Below are positions 17,885-24,986 of a DNA stretch of 64,000 nt, one piece after another. A program made the position numbers and the translations under genes. Origin of the DNA: Chloroflexota bacterium (lineage in GTDB: Bacteria > Chloroflexota > UBA11872 > VXOZ01); contig JAJEAH010000076.1 of assembly GCA_022824225.1 (NCBI GenBank), positions 1 to 64,000 on the forward strand. Reading direction: 5' to 3'. The notes under the pieces were generated by a model. That model was not told where the DNA came from. It ran no database searches and saw nothing but the letters and a program-made list of their open reading frames with translations. The first letter of the stretch is position 1. The number at the start of each line of letters is the position of its first letter.

Positions 17885-19099
17885 GTGTACGGCAGAAGGT
17901 ACATCCAGACGATTCGGTTGGACAACATCCTGTCCTACGGCCCAAATACAAAGGCGTTCCATTTGGAGCCGTTGAACGTCCTTATCGGCCGAAACGCGTC
18001 CGGAAAATCAAACTTCCTCGAAACGCTATCTATTCTCTCCAATGCGCCTAAGGACATTCAAGCACCGTTCCGTGAAGGCGGAGGAATATACGAATGGTTT
18101 TGGAAAGGCCCTGCCAGAAACCCATTTGCGACTATCGAGGTAACGATAGAGAACCAGCTAAAGCTGTCGCCTCCAGTACCGCTTAGATATCGATTGACAT
18201 TTGGCCATCTCTCTGGACAGTTCACGGTTAACGATGAAGTAGTTGAAGATGAGCATTACAGCACCAGCGGCTGTCAGCCGAAACCCCATTATTCTCGCAC
18301 GCATGGTGAGTCTGTCTTCAACCAGAGACTTAGTGAGTCTCCTGACCCCTATACTTTAGTTGACCCAAACATTAAGGCAGATCAGTCTATTCTGTCCCAG
18401 CGAATTGAGCCACGGCTCTATCCGGAACTAGGCTACCTAGGAGAGGTTTTTCGCCACATCCGCTTTTTTGACGAAATACATCCGGGCCCACAGTCTCCAT
18501 TGCGAATTCCGCAGCAAACGGACCTTCCTACAGAATACTTGCTGCAGGATGGCTCAAACCTCTTTTTGGTTTTGAAGACACTGCTAAACCAACCAGACCA
18601 AAAGGAATGGATCTTTAGAAACTTGCAGGAGTTTTTTCCTGAGTTTCAGGATATTCGAACTGAAAGTGTGGGCCAAAGAGAGCAAGTGTTCTTTCAGGAA
18701 CAAGGGTTGAGCGCCAACATATCCACCGCTCGACTATCGGACGGGACTCTGCGCTTCCTGTGCCTTCTTGCAGTACTATGCAGTACTAGGCGTAGTCCTA
18801 CACCGCCGCTGCTATTCTGCATTGAAGAGCCGGAAATGGGTTTACACCCAGACGTGATCCCGAAATTGGCAAAGCTACTAGTCGAAGCCTCAGAACGAAG
18901 CCAAATCTTTGTTACAACGCACTCCGACATTCTCGTGGACGCGCTTTCGGATACACCGGAGGCCGTGGTAATTTGCGAAAAGGTCGATGGGGCGACGCAA
19001 CTCCGCCGTCTCAATGCCGACGATCTCAAAGTCTGGCTAGACAAATACCGTCTTGGCGAACTCTGGTCGAGCGGCCATCTCGGAGGGAACCTCTATTGA
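17885..19099 (+). CDS. OLD/RecF-like AAA family ATPase
   Basis: 404-aa SMC/ABC-type ATPase of the kind found in OLD-like nuclease and anti-phage systems. Walker A is GRNASGKS (residues 35-42), the ABC signature lies in RLSDGTLRFL, Walker B with catalytic acids is CIEEPEMGLHPD (314-323) and the H-loop histidine is His346 in TTHSDIL. The middle is a helical insertion with no recognisable motif. No TOPRIM nuclease domain is fused at the C-terminus; the next gene may supply that role. A GTG start is chosen because AAGGAG lies seven bases upstream. The gene is A+T-richer than its surroundings, consistent with transfer. It overlaps the DUF4276 gene by four bases. Confidence 0.88.
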   Translation: MYGRRYIQTIRLDNILSYGPNTKAFHLEPLNVLIGRNASGKSNFLETLSILSNAPKDIQAPFREGGGIYEWFWKGPARNPFATIEVTIENQLKLSPPVPLRYRLTFGHLSGQFTVNDEVVEDEHYSTSGCQPKPHYSRTHGESVFNQRLSESPDPYTLVDPNIKADQSILSQRIEPRLYPELGYLGEVFRHIRFFDEIHPGPQSPLRIPQQTDLPTEYLLQDGSNLFLVLKTLLNQPDQKEWIFRNLQEFFPEFQDIRTESVGQREQVFFQEQGLSANISTARLSDGTLRFLCLLAVLCSTRRSPTPPLLFCIEEPEMGLHPDVIPKLAKLLVEASERSQIFVTTHSDILVDALSDTPEAVVICEKVDGATQLRRLNADDLKVWLDKYRLGELWSSGHLGGNLY

Positions 19100-19707
19100 G
19101 TGTTCTCGTATTTGTGGAAGGCGGAGGCGACCGCAGTGCGCTAAAGAGAGCGTGCCGCGCGGGCTTTAGCGAGTTTCTGAGGAAAGCGGGTTTTGTGGGC
19201 ACTATGCCTCGTATTGTCGCGTGTGGTAGTCGCCAGGATGCGTTGGATGACTTCAAGACTGCACTCAGTAGAGGTGAGCACACCGTTCTGCTGCTGGTTG
19301 ACGCGGAAGGACCGGTAAGGGCGCCGGTTTCTCGTGCCAGCCCGTGGCAGCACCTCAAGGATAGTGACGGGTGGATTCGACCTAATCAAGCGTCAGATGA
19401 TCAATGTCATTTGATGGTGCAAGCGATGGAGTCGTGGTTCCTTGCCGATAGAACCACACTCAGGACTTATTTTGGCAAGGGATTTCAAGACGGAGCGCTG
19501 CCACAGAATCCGAACATCGAGGGAGTGCCCATAAGAGATGTCGAAAGTAGACTGAGGCAGGCAACCCGCGAGACGCGCAAAGGCGATTATTCAAGAGCAA
19601 AGCACAGCTTCGAGATTCTGGCAGCTATAGATCCGGCAAGAGTCAGAGAGCAACTGCCGTACGCCGACCGTTTCCTCTCTGCTCTGGAGCAAGTGTGCCG
19701 AAAGTGA
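19096..19707 (+). CDS. DUF4276 protein, TOPRIM-like partner of the ATPase
   Basis: 203 aa. DUF4276 features are VFVEGGGDRSALK at the N-terminus, a LLLVDAEGPV strand end, the highly typical MESWFLADRTTL segment, and a lysine/arginine-rich C-terminus (KGDYSRAKHSFEIL). The early VEGG glutamate and later DAE resemble the acidic positions of TOPRIM nucleases, so a nuclease or nucleotide-cleaving role is inferred, not shown. The start is a TTG that overlaps the ATPase stop as TTGA, with CGGAGGGA eight bases upstream, so expression is tightly coupled. ATPase plus DUF4276 pairs recur in accessory DNA, which makes an anti-phage role likely. Confidence 0.85.
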   Translation: MSVLVFVEGGGDRSALKRACRAGFSEFLRKAGFVGTMPRIVACGSRQDALDDFKTALSRGEHTVLLLVDAEGPVRAPVSRASPWQHLKDSDGWIRPNQASDDQCHLMVQAMESWFLADRTTLRTYFGKGFQDGALPQNPNIEGVPIRDVESRLRQATRETRKGDYSRAKHSFEILAAIDPARVREQLPYADRFLSALEQVCRK

Positions 19708-19847
19708 AGGCAGTTATACTCGACAAGGACACTTTCGCGAACCTCAATTGGCTGGCAGAGCACCGCATCTTTGGAATGACCTATGCTAGTCTGCTAGCGA
19801 CCTACGCTAGTCCGCTAGCGGCGCGGCGGTGTCGGCGTCGGCGGTGA
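19704..19847 (+). pseudogene. Possible truncated hydroxyacid-dehydrogenase start
   Basis: A short frame of 47 codons begins with a GTG that overlaps the previous stop as GTGA. Its opening VKAVILDKDTFANLNWLAEH resembles the N-terminus of D-isomer-specific 2-hydroxyacid dehydrogenases, but the frame ends in an arginine-rich tail antisense to the NagB-like gene. It may be a remnant cut off when neighbouring DNA was rearranged. The end contains a 21-bp tandem duplication (19779-19820). Confidence 0.3.
19779..19820. repeat. 21-bp tandem duplication
   Basis: ACCTATGCTAGTCTGCTAGC and ACCTACGCTAGTCCGCTAGC are adjacent copies differing at two places. The second copy supplies the stop codon and last residues of the NagB-like gene on the minus strand. 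Confidence 0.85.
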
Positions 19848-20655
19848 TCAGCGCATCCGGGTGTTCTTGGAGCAGCGTTGCCGGATAGTGGGTGGAGACT
19901 TCGCCCAGGAGAGATATACGCAGGATGGCTTTCTGCCAGTCGCCGCCGTCGCAATAGAGGCGGATGCGGCGGGATTCCAGGATGTCCTTCATGCCGAGGG
20001 TGATCGCCATGGGCGGGAAGGTGTAGAAATTGCCGCCCGCGCGGCGGATGGAGTTCATCACCATGGTTTCCGGGGCCAGGGGCAGAATGCGGGTCCGGGA
20101 GTTGCGGAACTCCTCCAGCGACACCTGGTAGAAGCGGCTGATGGGCGGTTCGTTGAAGGCCACGTGGCCGTGGACGCCGATGCCGCCGTAGCAGGAGTCG
20201 ATGCCGCCCAATTCGGCAATCTTCTCGCTCACCTCGTCGATGCGCTCCGGCCGCGGGAAGAACACGTGGTTGTCCGGTATGCGCAGATCGGGGTCGAGCC
20301 GCGCAAAGAACTCACCGCGCATATAGCCCTCGAAGCTGAGCGGATGGTCCAGCGGAATCGAGCGTCCTTCCCAATCGCAATACTCGTCCATATTGAACGT
20401 CCACACGTTTTGCCAGGAGATGCGCTCGCGGTTGCAGATCTCGGCAAGCAGCGGGAATTGGCCGATCGGGCCTACCGGCAGAATGAGCCGCGTCGGTTCG
20501 CCGGCGGCATTGCGCGCCTTGATCTCGTCGGCGATTTCGCGGGCAAAGGCCGCATAGAGCGCCGTCTTGTCCGGCGTCACCCGCACGGGCGTCTTTGCCT
20601 CTCGTTCCAGCGTTGCCGTTGGCAGTCGCAGCCAAGCGTCGAATGATGGGTTCAT
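19807..20655 (-). CDS. Glucosamine-6-phosphate deaminase-like protein (NagB family)
   Basis: 282-aa cytoplasmic sugar-phosphate isomerase/deaminase relative. The family signatures are ILPVGPIGQFPLL, TFNMDEYCDW (keeping the Asp-Glu pair) and GGIGVHGHVAFNEPP. In characterised NagB enzymes the last motif reads GxDGHxAFNEP; here the catalytic-loop aspartate is replaced by histidine while the next histidine and the glutamate are kept. The substrate or rate of ring opening may therefore differ. The start is the ATG before NPSFDAW, with AAAGGAA 13 bases upstream; longer in-frame extensions are arginine-rich and unlikely. It is monocistronic. Confidence 0.85.
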   Translation of the reverse strand: MNPSFDAWLRLPTATLEREAKTPVRVTPDKTALYAAFAREIADEIKARNAAGEPTRLILPVGPIGQFPLLAEICNRERISWQNVWTFNMDEYCDWEGRSIPLDHPLSFEGYMRGEFFARLDPDLRIPDNHVFFPRPERIDEVSEKIAELGGIDSCYGGIGVHGHVAFNEPPISRFYQVSLEEFRNSRTRILPLAPETMVMNSIRRAGGNFYTFPPMAITLGMKDILESRRIRLYCDGGDWQKAILRISLLGEVSTHYPATLLQEHPDALITADADTAAPLAD

Positions 20656-21092
20656 GGCGGTGGTGCGTTCCTTTCTTGCTCTCGCGCGAGCCTTTCGTGC
20701 CAGTCCTTTGCCGAGCGCTGGACCCCTTATTCCCACGCATCGCGCTCGCGGCGTCCCCAACGCCTCGCTGACGAGAGGCATGATACAGGTCTCGTTGCGC
20801 CATGCGGTAATCTTCTTATGGAAAATCGCTCGCAATTGAGTTTTTTTGGCGTGGGCGCAGCCGGCCGCGGCGAGAGCGAGGGCCGGAGCCGGTACCGCAG
20901 CGACCGGTCCCGCACGGTGAATCTGCGCAGGTTTTGGCCTCCGGGAACGCCGCTGACACACGATTAGGCGCCGAGTCGCGCGCCAAATGCCCGCGGCAGG
21001 ACAACAACGCGCTTGTTTTCGCGGGCCGCGCGTAGTCTGCCTGCGGCGTGCCCCGTGCTCTTGCGGGCGCCCAGTCTGTCAGCCCCGTCCTG
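20656..21092. other. Divergent spacer between nagB-like and rodZ-like genes
   Basis: No gene is recognisable; alternative upstream frames are arginine-rich and lack start signals. The minus-strand promoter for the nagB-like gene should lie in the first 200 bases. Confidence 0.45.
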
Positions 21093-21098
21093 TATAAT
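21093..21098 (+). promoter_or_regulatory. TATAAT -10 element of the rodZ-like/pgsA operon
   Basis: A perfect TATAAT lies 244 bases before the start codon, without a good -35 box at standard spacing. Transcription from here would give a leader of about 235 bases. A hairpin GCCGGTGG...CCACCGGC (21296-21320) sits shortly before the ribosome binding site. Confidence 0.45.
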
Positions 21099-21341
21099 GA
21101 TTGTATACGTAACCGCACCACTCGTTTAGCGGGGGGGCGAACGGCAATGCGCTAATCGCCGCTGAAGCCCTGCAATTCAGTGGTGTGAGTGTTTTGTCTG
21201 TGCAGTACGCGGCGTACCTATGCGGCTATGCTGAATGCGTAGCAAACCGTAGTGATTTTTGGCGCGTGGGGCAGTGAAGCAGGTGGACGACCGTAGCCGG
21301 TGGCGCAACAGCCCACCGGCGGCTCAAAGGAGAGTAGGTAC

Positions 21342-22190
21342 ATGCAAGAGCGCCGGCGGCTTGGGGAAACGCTGCGCGCGGCTCGGTTGGCAAAGGGAGT
21401 TTCGCTGGATGAAGCTGCGGCGGCGACACGCATTGGCCGCCCGGCGCTGCGCGCGCTCGAGTCTGAAGAGTTTGACGAGCTTCCAGCTCCAGTCTATACG
21501 CGCGGCCTCCTGGTAAACTACGCGCGCTATTTGGGTCTGGACCCAAACGCAGTCCTGGAAGAGTACGAACGCCAGCAGGGCACGCAGGCGGAGCCGGCGG
21601 AGCCGCCTCCAGCCGAGGAATCGCCCCGGGATTCGCCGCTTCCCATTCTCAAGTTCCTGTTTTGGCTTGGCTTGGCGCTGACGCTTGGCGTCATTTCGGT
21701 CTTTGTCTGGCGCGAATTCCTCTCCGCGGGCCCGGCGTCCCCCATCGTGGATGTCGAACCGACAGTGTCACCCACCGCCGTGCGGACACCACGGGTGGAA
21801 TTGCCGCCTCTCCCCACCGCCACACCGGTTCCCACCCCGTCGCCTGTTCCCTCTCCCACGCCTACCGCGGCTACCGGCGTCACCGTGGCGCTCAGCGCGA
21901 CGACCCAGCGCGTGTGGATCCAAGTGAGCGCGGACGGCAGCATCGTCTTCCTGGGTACCATCGGTCCTGAGACCGAACAGGGCACGAATACGCTGACATG
22001 GAACGCCGCTGACAGCATTGAAATCCTGTTTGGCCGCACCGGCGGCGTCGAAATTGCATTGAATGGGCGTGACCTTGAGCCCCTGGTCGTAAGCCAGAAT
22101 CCAGTCACGTTCCAGGCAGCGCGGACTGAGACGGGTGAAATCGAGACGACCGTGAGCATCAACGGCACACCGGTACCGGCTGAGGAATAG
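21342..22190 (+). CDS. RodZ-like helix-turn-helix membrane protein
   Basis: 282 aa. Residues about 5-75 form the HTH_25 domain (LGETLRAARLAKGVSLDEAA, VYTRGLLVNYARYLGL), followed by an acidic/proline linker, one membrane helix (FLFWLGLALTLGVISVFVW, near residue 108), a Pro/Thr-rich spacer and a C-terminal DUF4115 beta domain (VWIQVSADGSIVFLG, GVEIALNGRDL). This is the architecture of RodZ, which links the MreB cytoskeleton to wall synthesis. AAGGAGA stands eight bases before the ATG. It is followed by pgsA after about 200 bases of partly repeated GCGACCGGCGGCGTGCC sequence. Confidence 0.88.
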   Translation: MQERRRLGETLRAARLAKGVSLDEAAAATRIGRPALRALESEEFDELPAPVYTRGLLVNYARYLGLDPNAVLEEYERQQGTQAEPAEPPPAEESPRDSPLPILKFLFWLGLALTLGVISVFVWREFLSAGPASPIVDVEPTVSPTAVRTPRVELPPLPTATPVPTPSPVPSPTPTAATGVTVALSATTQRVWIQVSADGSIVFLGTIGPETEQGTNTLTWNAADSIEILFGRTGGVEIALNGRDLEPLVVSQNPVTFQAARTETGEIETTVSINGTPVPAEE

Positions 22191-22389
22191 TCGCCGCTGC
22201 GACCGGCGGCGTGCCGCTGCGACCGGCGGCGTGCCGTTGCGGTCGGTGAGGCGCCACAGTGCCCGGCGTCTATTTGGCGGAGCGGGCGGCCGGCGGGTTG
22301 CCGTGTCGCGCCGATACCGGTATCGTGAGAAGCCAGGATTGTCCCGCTGGGCATTCGGCACGGCGCACCCGCGCCTTAAGGAACCCACC

Positions 22390-22980
22390 ATGCCTGTCGG
22401 CTTCGCCAACCAGCTCACGCTTGCCCGCATTGTGCTTGCCCCCCTCATCATGTTTCTCATCGTGTGGGGCAAGGGCGACGTAGCGTGGTATTGGCTGGCG
22501 GCCGGATTGCTCTTGGCGGCGGGGGCGACGGACTGGTTGGATGGCTATGTCGCGCGCCGCAGCGATACGGTTTCGGCGCTGGGCGCGTCGCTCGATTTGG
22601 TCGCCGACAAAGTGCTCGTGGCGGTTGTCTTGATCGCTTTGGTGCAGGTGGGCCTGCTGCCTGGTTGGTGGGCGGCGGTGGTCGTCAGCCGCGAGATGGC
22701 CGTAACCGGCCTGCGCGTGCAAGCCGCCGAGAAGGGCGTCTCGATTCCGGCGGGCCGCGCCGGCAAGCTCAAGACCGCCGTCACGTTCCTCGCCCTTGTC
22801 GTCCTAATCCTGTGGCAGAGCATCGTCAGCGAAATACTGCTGTGGCTTGCCTTGGTCCTTACAGTCTATTCCGGCGTAGAGTACGTATACACTGGCATTC
22901 GCAAAGTCCGCGAGGTGAACAACCCGCAAACGCGAAAACCGCAATCGCGAACGGCGCAAGAGGAGGTACACGCGAAATGA
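22390..22980 (+). CDS. pgsA: CDP-diacylglycerol-glycerol-3-phosphate 3-phosphatidyltransferase
   Basis: 196-aa integral membrane enzyme that makes phosphatidylglycerol phosphate, the precursor of PG and cardiolipin. It carries the complete CDP-alcohol phosphotransferase motif, D-x2-DG-x2-AR-x8-G-x3-D-x3-D, at about residues 54-79, and the first family segment FANQLTLARI. Several hydrophobic helices cover the rest; VSREMAVTGLRVQAAEKG is typical of PgsA rather than of other family members. The ATG follows AAGGAACCCACC. Its stop overlaps the start of the next gene as ATGA, so the dehydrogenase downstream is translationally coupled to it. Confidence 0.94.
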   Translation: MPVGFANQLTLARIVLAPLIMFLIVWGKGDVAWYWLAAGLLLAAGATDWLDGYVARRSDTVSALGASLDLVADKVLVAVVLIALVQVGLLPGWWAAVVVSREMAVTGLRVQAAEKGVSIPAGRAGKLKTAVTFLALVVLILWQSIVSEILLWLALVLTVYSGVEYVYTGIRKVREVNNPQTRKPQSRTAQEEVHAK

Positions 22981-23867
22981 AGGTTGCCTTTATCGGTCTC
23001 GGCACTATGGGCATGCACATGGCGGTCAATCTGCGCGCGGCAGACCACGACGTCTACGTCTTCAACCGCACACGCAGCAAAGCGGAAGCGTTCGTGACTG
23101 CCGGCGGCACACTGGTGGAAAGCCCGCGGGAGGCGGCGGAGCGCGCGGACTTCGTGCTTTCGTGCGTCTCCATGCCCGAAGACGTGGAAGAGGTCTTCTT
23201 GGGCGACGCCGGAGCAATCCATGGCTCGCGTCCCGGCCAGGTCTTCGTAGACCATAGCACCATCGATTCGGCAACCGCGCAGCGCGTTGGCGCTGTGCTC
23301 GGCGAGAAAGGCGTGAGCTTCATCGACGCCCCCATCAGCGGCGGCCCCATGGGCGCGGAGGCCGGCACGCTGGCCATCATGGCCGGCGGCGCGGACGACG
23401 CCTTTGCCCGGGCCGAGCCCCTCTTTCAGGCCATGGGCGAGAACATATTTCACGTGGGCCCCCTGGGCGCCGGCTCGGTGGTGAAACTGCAGAACCAATT
23501 GCTTGTGGGCATCAATCTGGCGGGCATTGTCGAAGCCATGGTGCTGGGGGCCAAGAACGGCGTAGACCCCGAAATGTCGTACCAGGTGCTCAGCACGGCC
23601 ATGGGCGACAGCCGCATGCTGCACCGCGCCATGCCGGACTTCATTCTCAAGCGCAACTTCGACCCGGCGTTTGCCATCAAGCTGCTCGTGAAAGACCTGC
23701 GGCTGGCGACGGATCTGGCCCAGGATGCCGGTGTGCGCCTGCTGCTTAGCAACGTCACGCAACTCGTCTACGAGGAAGCCATGTCCCAAGGGCTGGCGGA
23801 TGAAGACCAGACGGCTGTGGTCAAGCCGCTGGAAGCGCTGGCCAAGGTGGAGGTGGCAAAGGCGTGA
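22977..23867 (+). CDS. Beta-hydroxyacid dehydrogenase (3-hydroxyisobutyrate dehydrogenase family)
   Basis: 296-aa NAD(P)-dependent cytoplasmic enzyme of the group that includes 3-hydroxyisobutyrate dehydrogenase and tartronate semialdehyde reductase. It has the dinucleotide motif FIGLGTMGMHMA at residues 5-16, the substrate loop DAPISGGPMGAEAGTL and the catalytic-lysine segment GAGSVVKLQNQLLVG. AGGAGGT lies ten bases before an ATG that overlaps the pgsA stop. The next gene, an Ldh2-type dehydrogenase, is joined in the same manner. This pairing suggests a shared hydroxyacid pathway, but the substrate is unknown. Confidence 0.93.
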   Translation: MKVAFIGLGTMGMHMAVNLRAADHDVYVFNRTRSKAEAFVTAGGTLVESPREAAERADFVLSCVSMPEDVEEVFLGDAGAIHGSRPGQVFVDHSTIDSATAQRVGAVLGEKGVSFIDAPISGGPMGAEAGTLAIMAGGADDAFARAEPLFQAMGENIFHVGPLGAGSVVKLQNQLLVGINLAGIVEAMVLGAKNGVDPEMSYQVLSTAMGDSRMLHRAMPDFILKRNFDPAFAIKLLVKDLRLATDLAQDAGVRLLLSNVTQLVYEEAMSQGLADEDQTAVVKPLEALAKVEVAKA

Positions 23868-24934
23868 GCACGTCGCAGGCTTCACCTGCCGCGGCGCAGC
23901 GCATTCCCGCGCCGCATCTGGAGCAGTTCGCCCAGGACGTGTTGGCTCACGAGGGCATCCCGCCGGAACACGCGGCACAGTCGGCCCGCCACCTGGTGCT
24001 CTGCGACCTGCGCGGTGTCGAGACCCACGGCATCACCCGCCTTTCGGCGCTGGCGCAGCGCATCCGCAACGGCGTCGTGAACGCCAACGCGAATATCCAC
24101 GTGGAACGCCGCCGGGCGGCCTCCGCGCTGGTGAACGGGGATAACGGGCTGGGCGTGCCGGTGAGCACGTTTGCCACGCGCTTGGCCGTACGCTTGGCCG
24201 GCGAGCAGGGCATTGCCACGGTAGGCGTGCGCAATAGCAACCACTTTGGCATGGCCGCCGACTATGCATTGCAGATGGCGGAGGCCGGCTGCCTCGGCAT
24301 CGTGACCACGAATTCAAGCCCGGCGATGGTGCCCTGGGGCGCGGCCAAGAAATTCCTTGGCACGAACCCCATCTGCTTTGGCGCGCCCACCAACGACGAG
24401 CCGCTCATCCTGGACATGGCGACCAGCGTGGTTGCCATGGGTCACGTGGTGCTGGCGGAAAAGCGCGGCCAACCCATACCCGACACGTGGGCGGTGGGCC
24501 CCGACGGCTTGCCCACCACCGACCCGACTCTGGCCCGGCAGGGCGGCGCGCGGCCCCTGGCCGACTACAAAGGCTCCGGTCTCGCCTTGATGGTCGAGAT
24601 CTTTACGTCCCTGCTAACGGGCGCCACGCTGGGCGTCCATTCCGCCGGGTTCTTCAGCGATATGAGTCGTCCCGCCGACGTGGCCCACCTCTTCATTGCC
24701 ATCGACATAGGGGCGTTCGTGGAACCCGATTCGTTCAAGGAGCGGCTCCACGGGCTTATGGCGGAGATGCGCGCCTTGCCCCTGGCGCCCGGATTCGACC
24801 GGGTCACGTTGCCGGGGGAGATCGAGGCGGAGCGCCTGCGGGACCGCCGGGCCAACGGCGTGCCGCTTGACCCCGCAGTGCTTGCCGATCTCCGGCAGCT
24901 AGCCAAGCAAACGGGGGTGCCGCTCAGAACGTAG
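23864..24934 (+). CDS. Malate/L-lactate/ureidoglycolate dehydrogenase family (Ldh2)
   Basis: 356-aa NAD(P)-dependent 2-hydroxyacid dehydrogenase of the non-Rossmann Ldh2/YlbC family, likely cytoplasmic. Family landmarks include CDLRGVETHGITRL (conserved His), VRNSNHFGMAADYA (second His), GIVTTNSSPAMVPWG and LGTNPICFGAP. It starts with a GTG overlapping the previous stop as GTGA and has GGAGGTGGC upstream. Length fits the family. Whether it oxidises malate, lactate, ureidoglycolate or sulfolactate cannot be judged by sequence alone. Confidence 0.93.
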   Translation: MSTSQASPAAAQRIPAPHLEQFAQDVLAHEGIPPEHAAQSARHLVLCDLRGVETHGITRLSALAQRIRNGVVNANANIHVERRRAASALVNGDNGLGVPVSTFATRLAVRLAGEQGIATVGVRNSNHFGMAADYALQMAEAGCLGIVTTNSSPAMVPWGAAKKFLGTNPICFGAPTNDEPLILDMATSVVAMGHVVLAEKRGQPIPDTWAVGPDGLPTTDPTLARQGGARPLADYKGSGLALMVEIFTSLLTGATLGVHSAGFFSDMSRPADVAHLFIAIDIGAFVEPDSFKERLHGLMAEMRALPLAPGFDRVTLPGEIEAERLRDRRANGVPLDPAVLADLRQLAKQTGVPLRT

Positions 24935-24986
24935 ACGCGGCGCCGTCTTCTCGTATTCGCCGGTACAGGGTGTAGAGTTACCAAGC

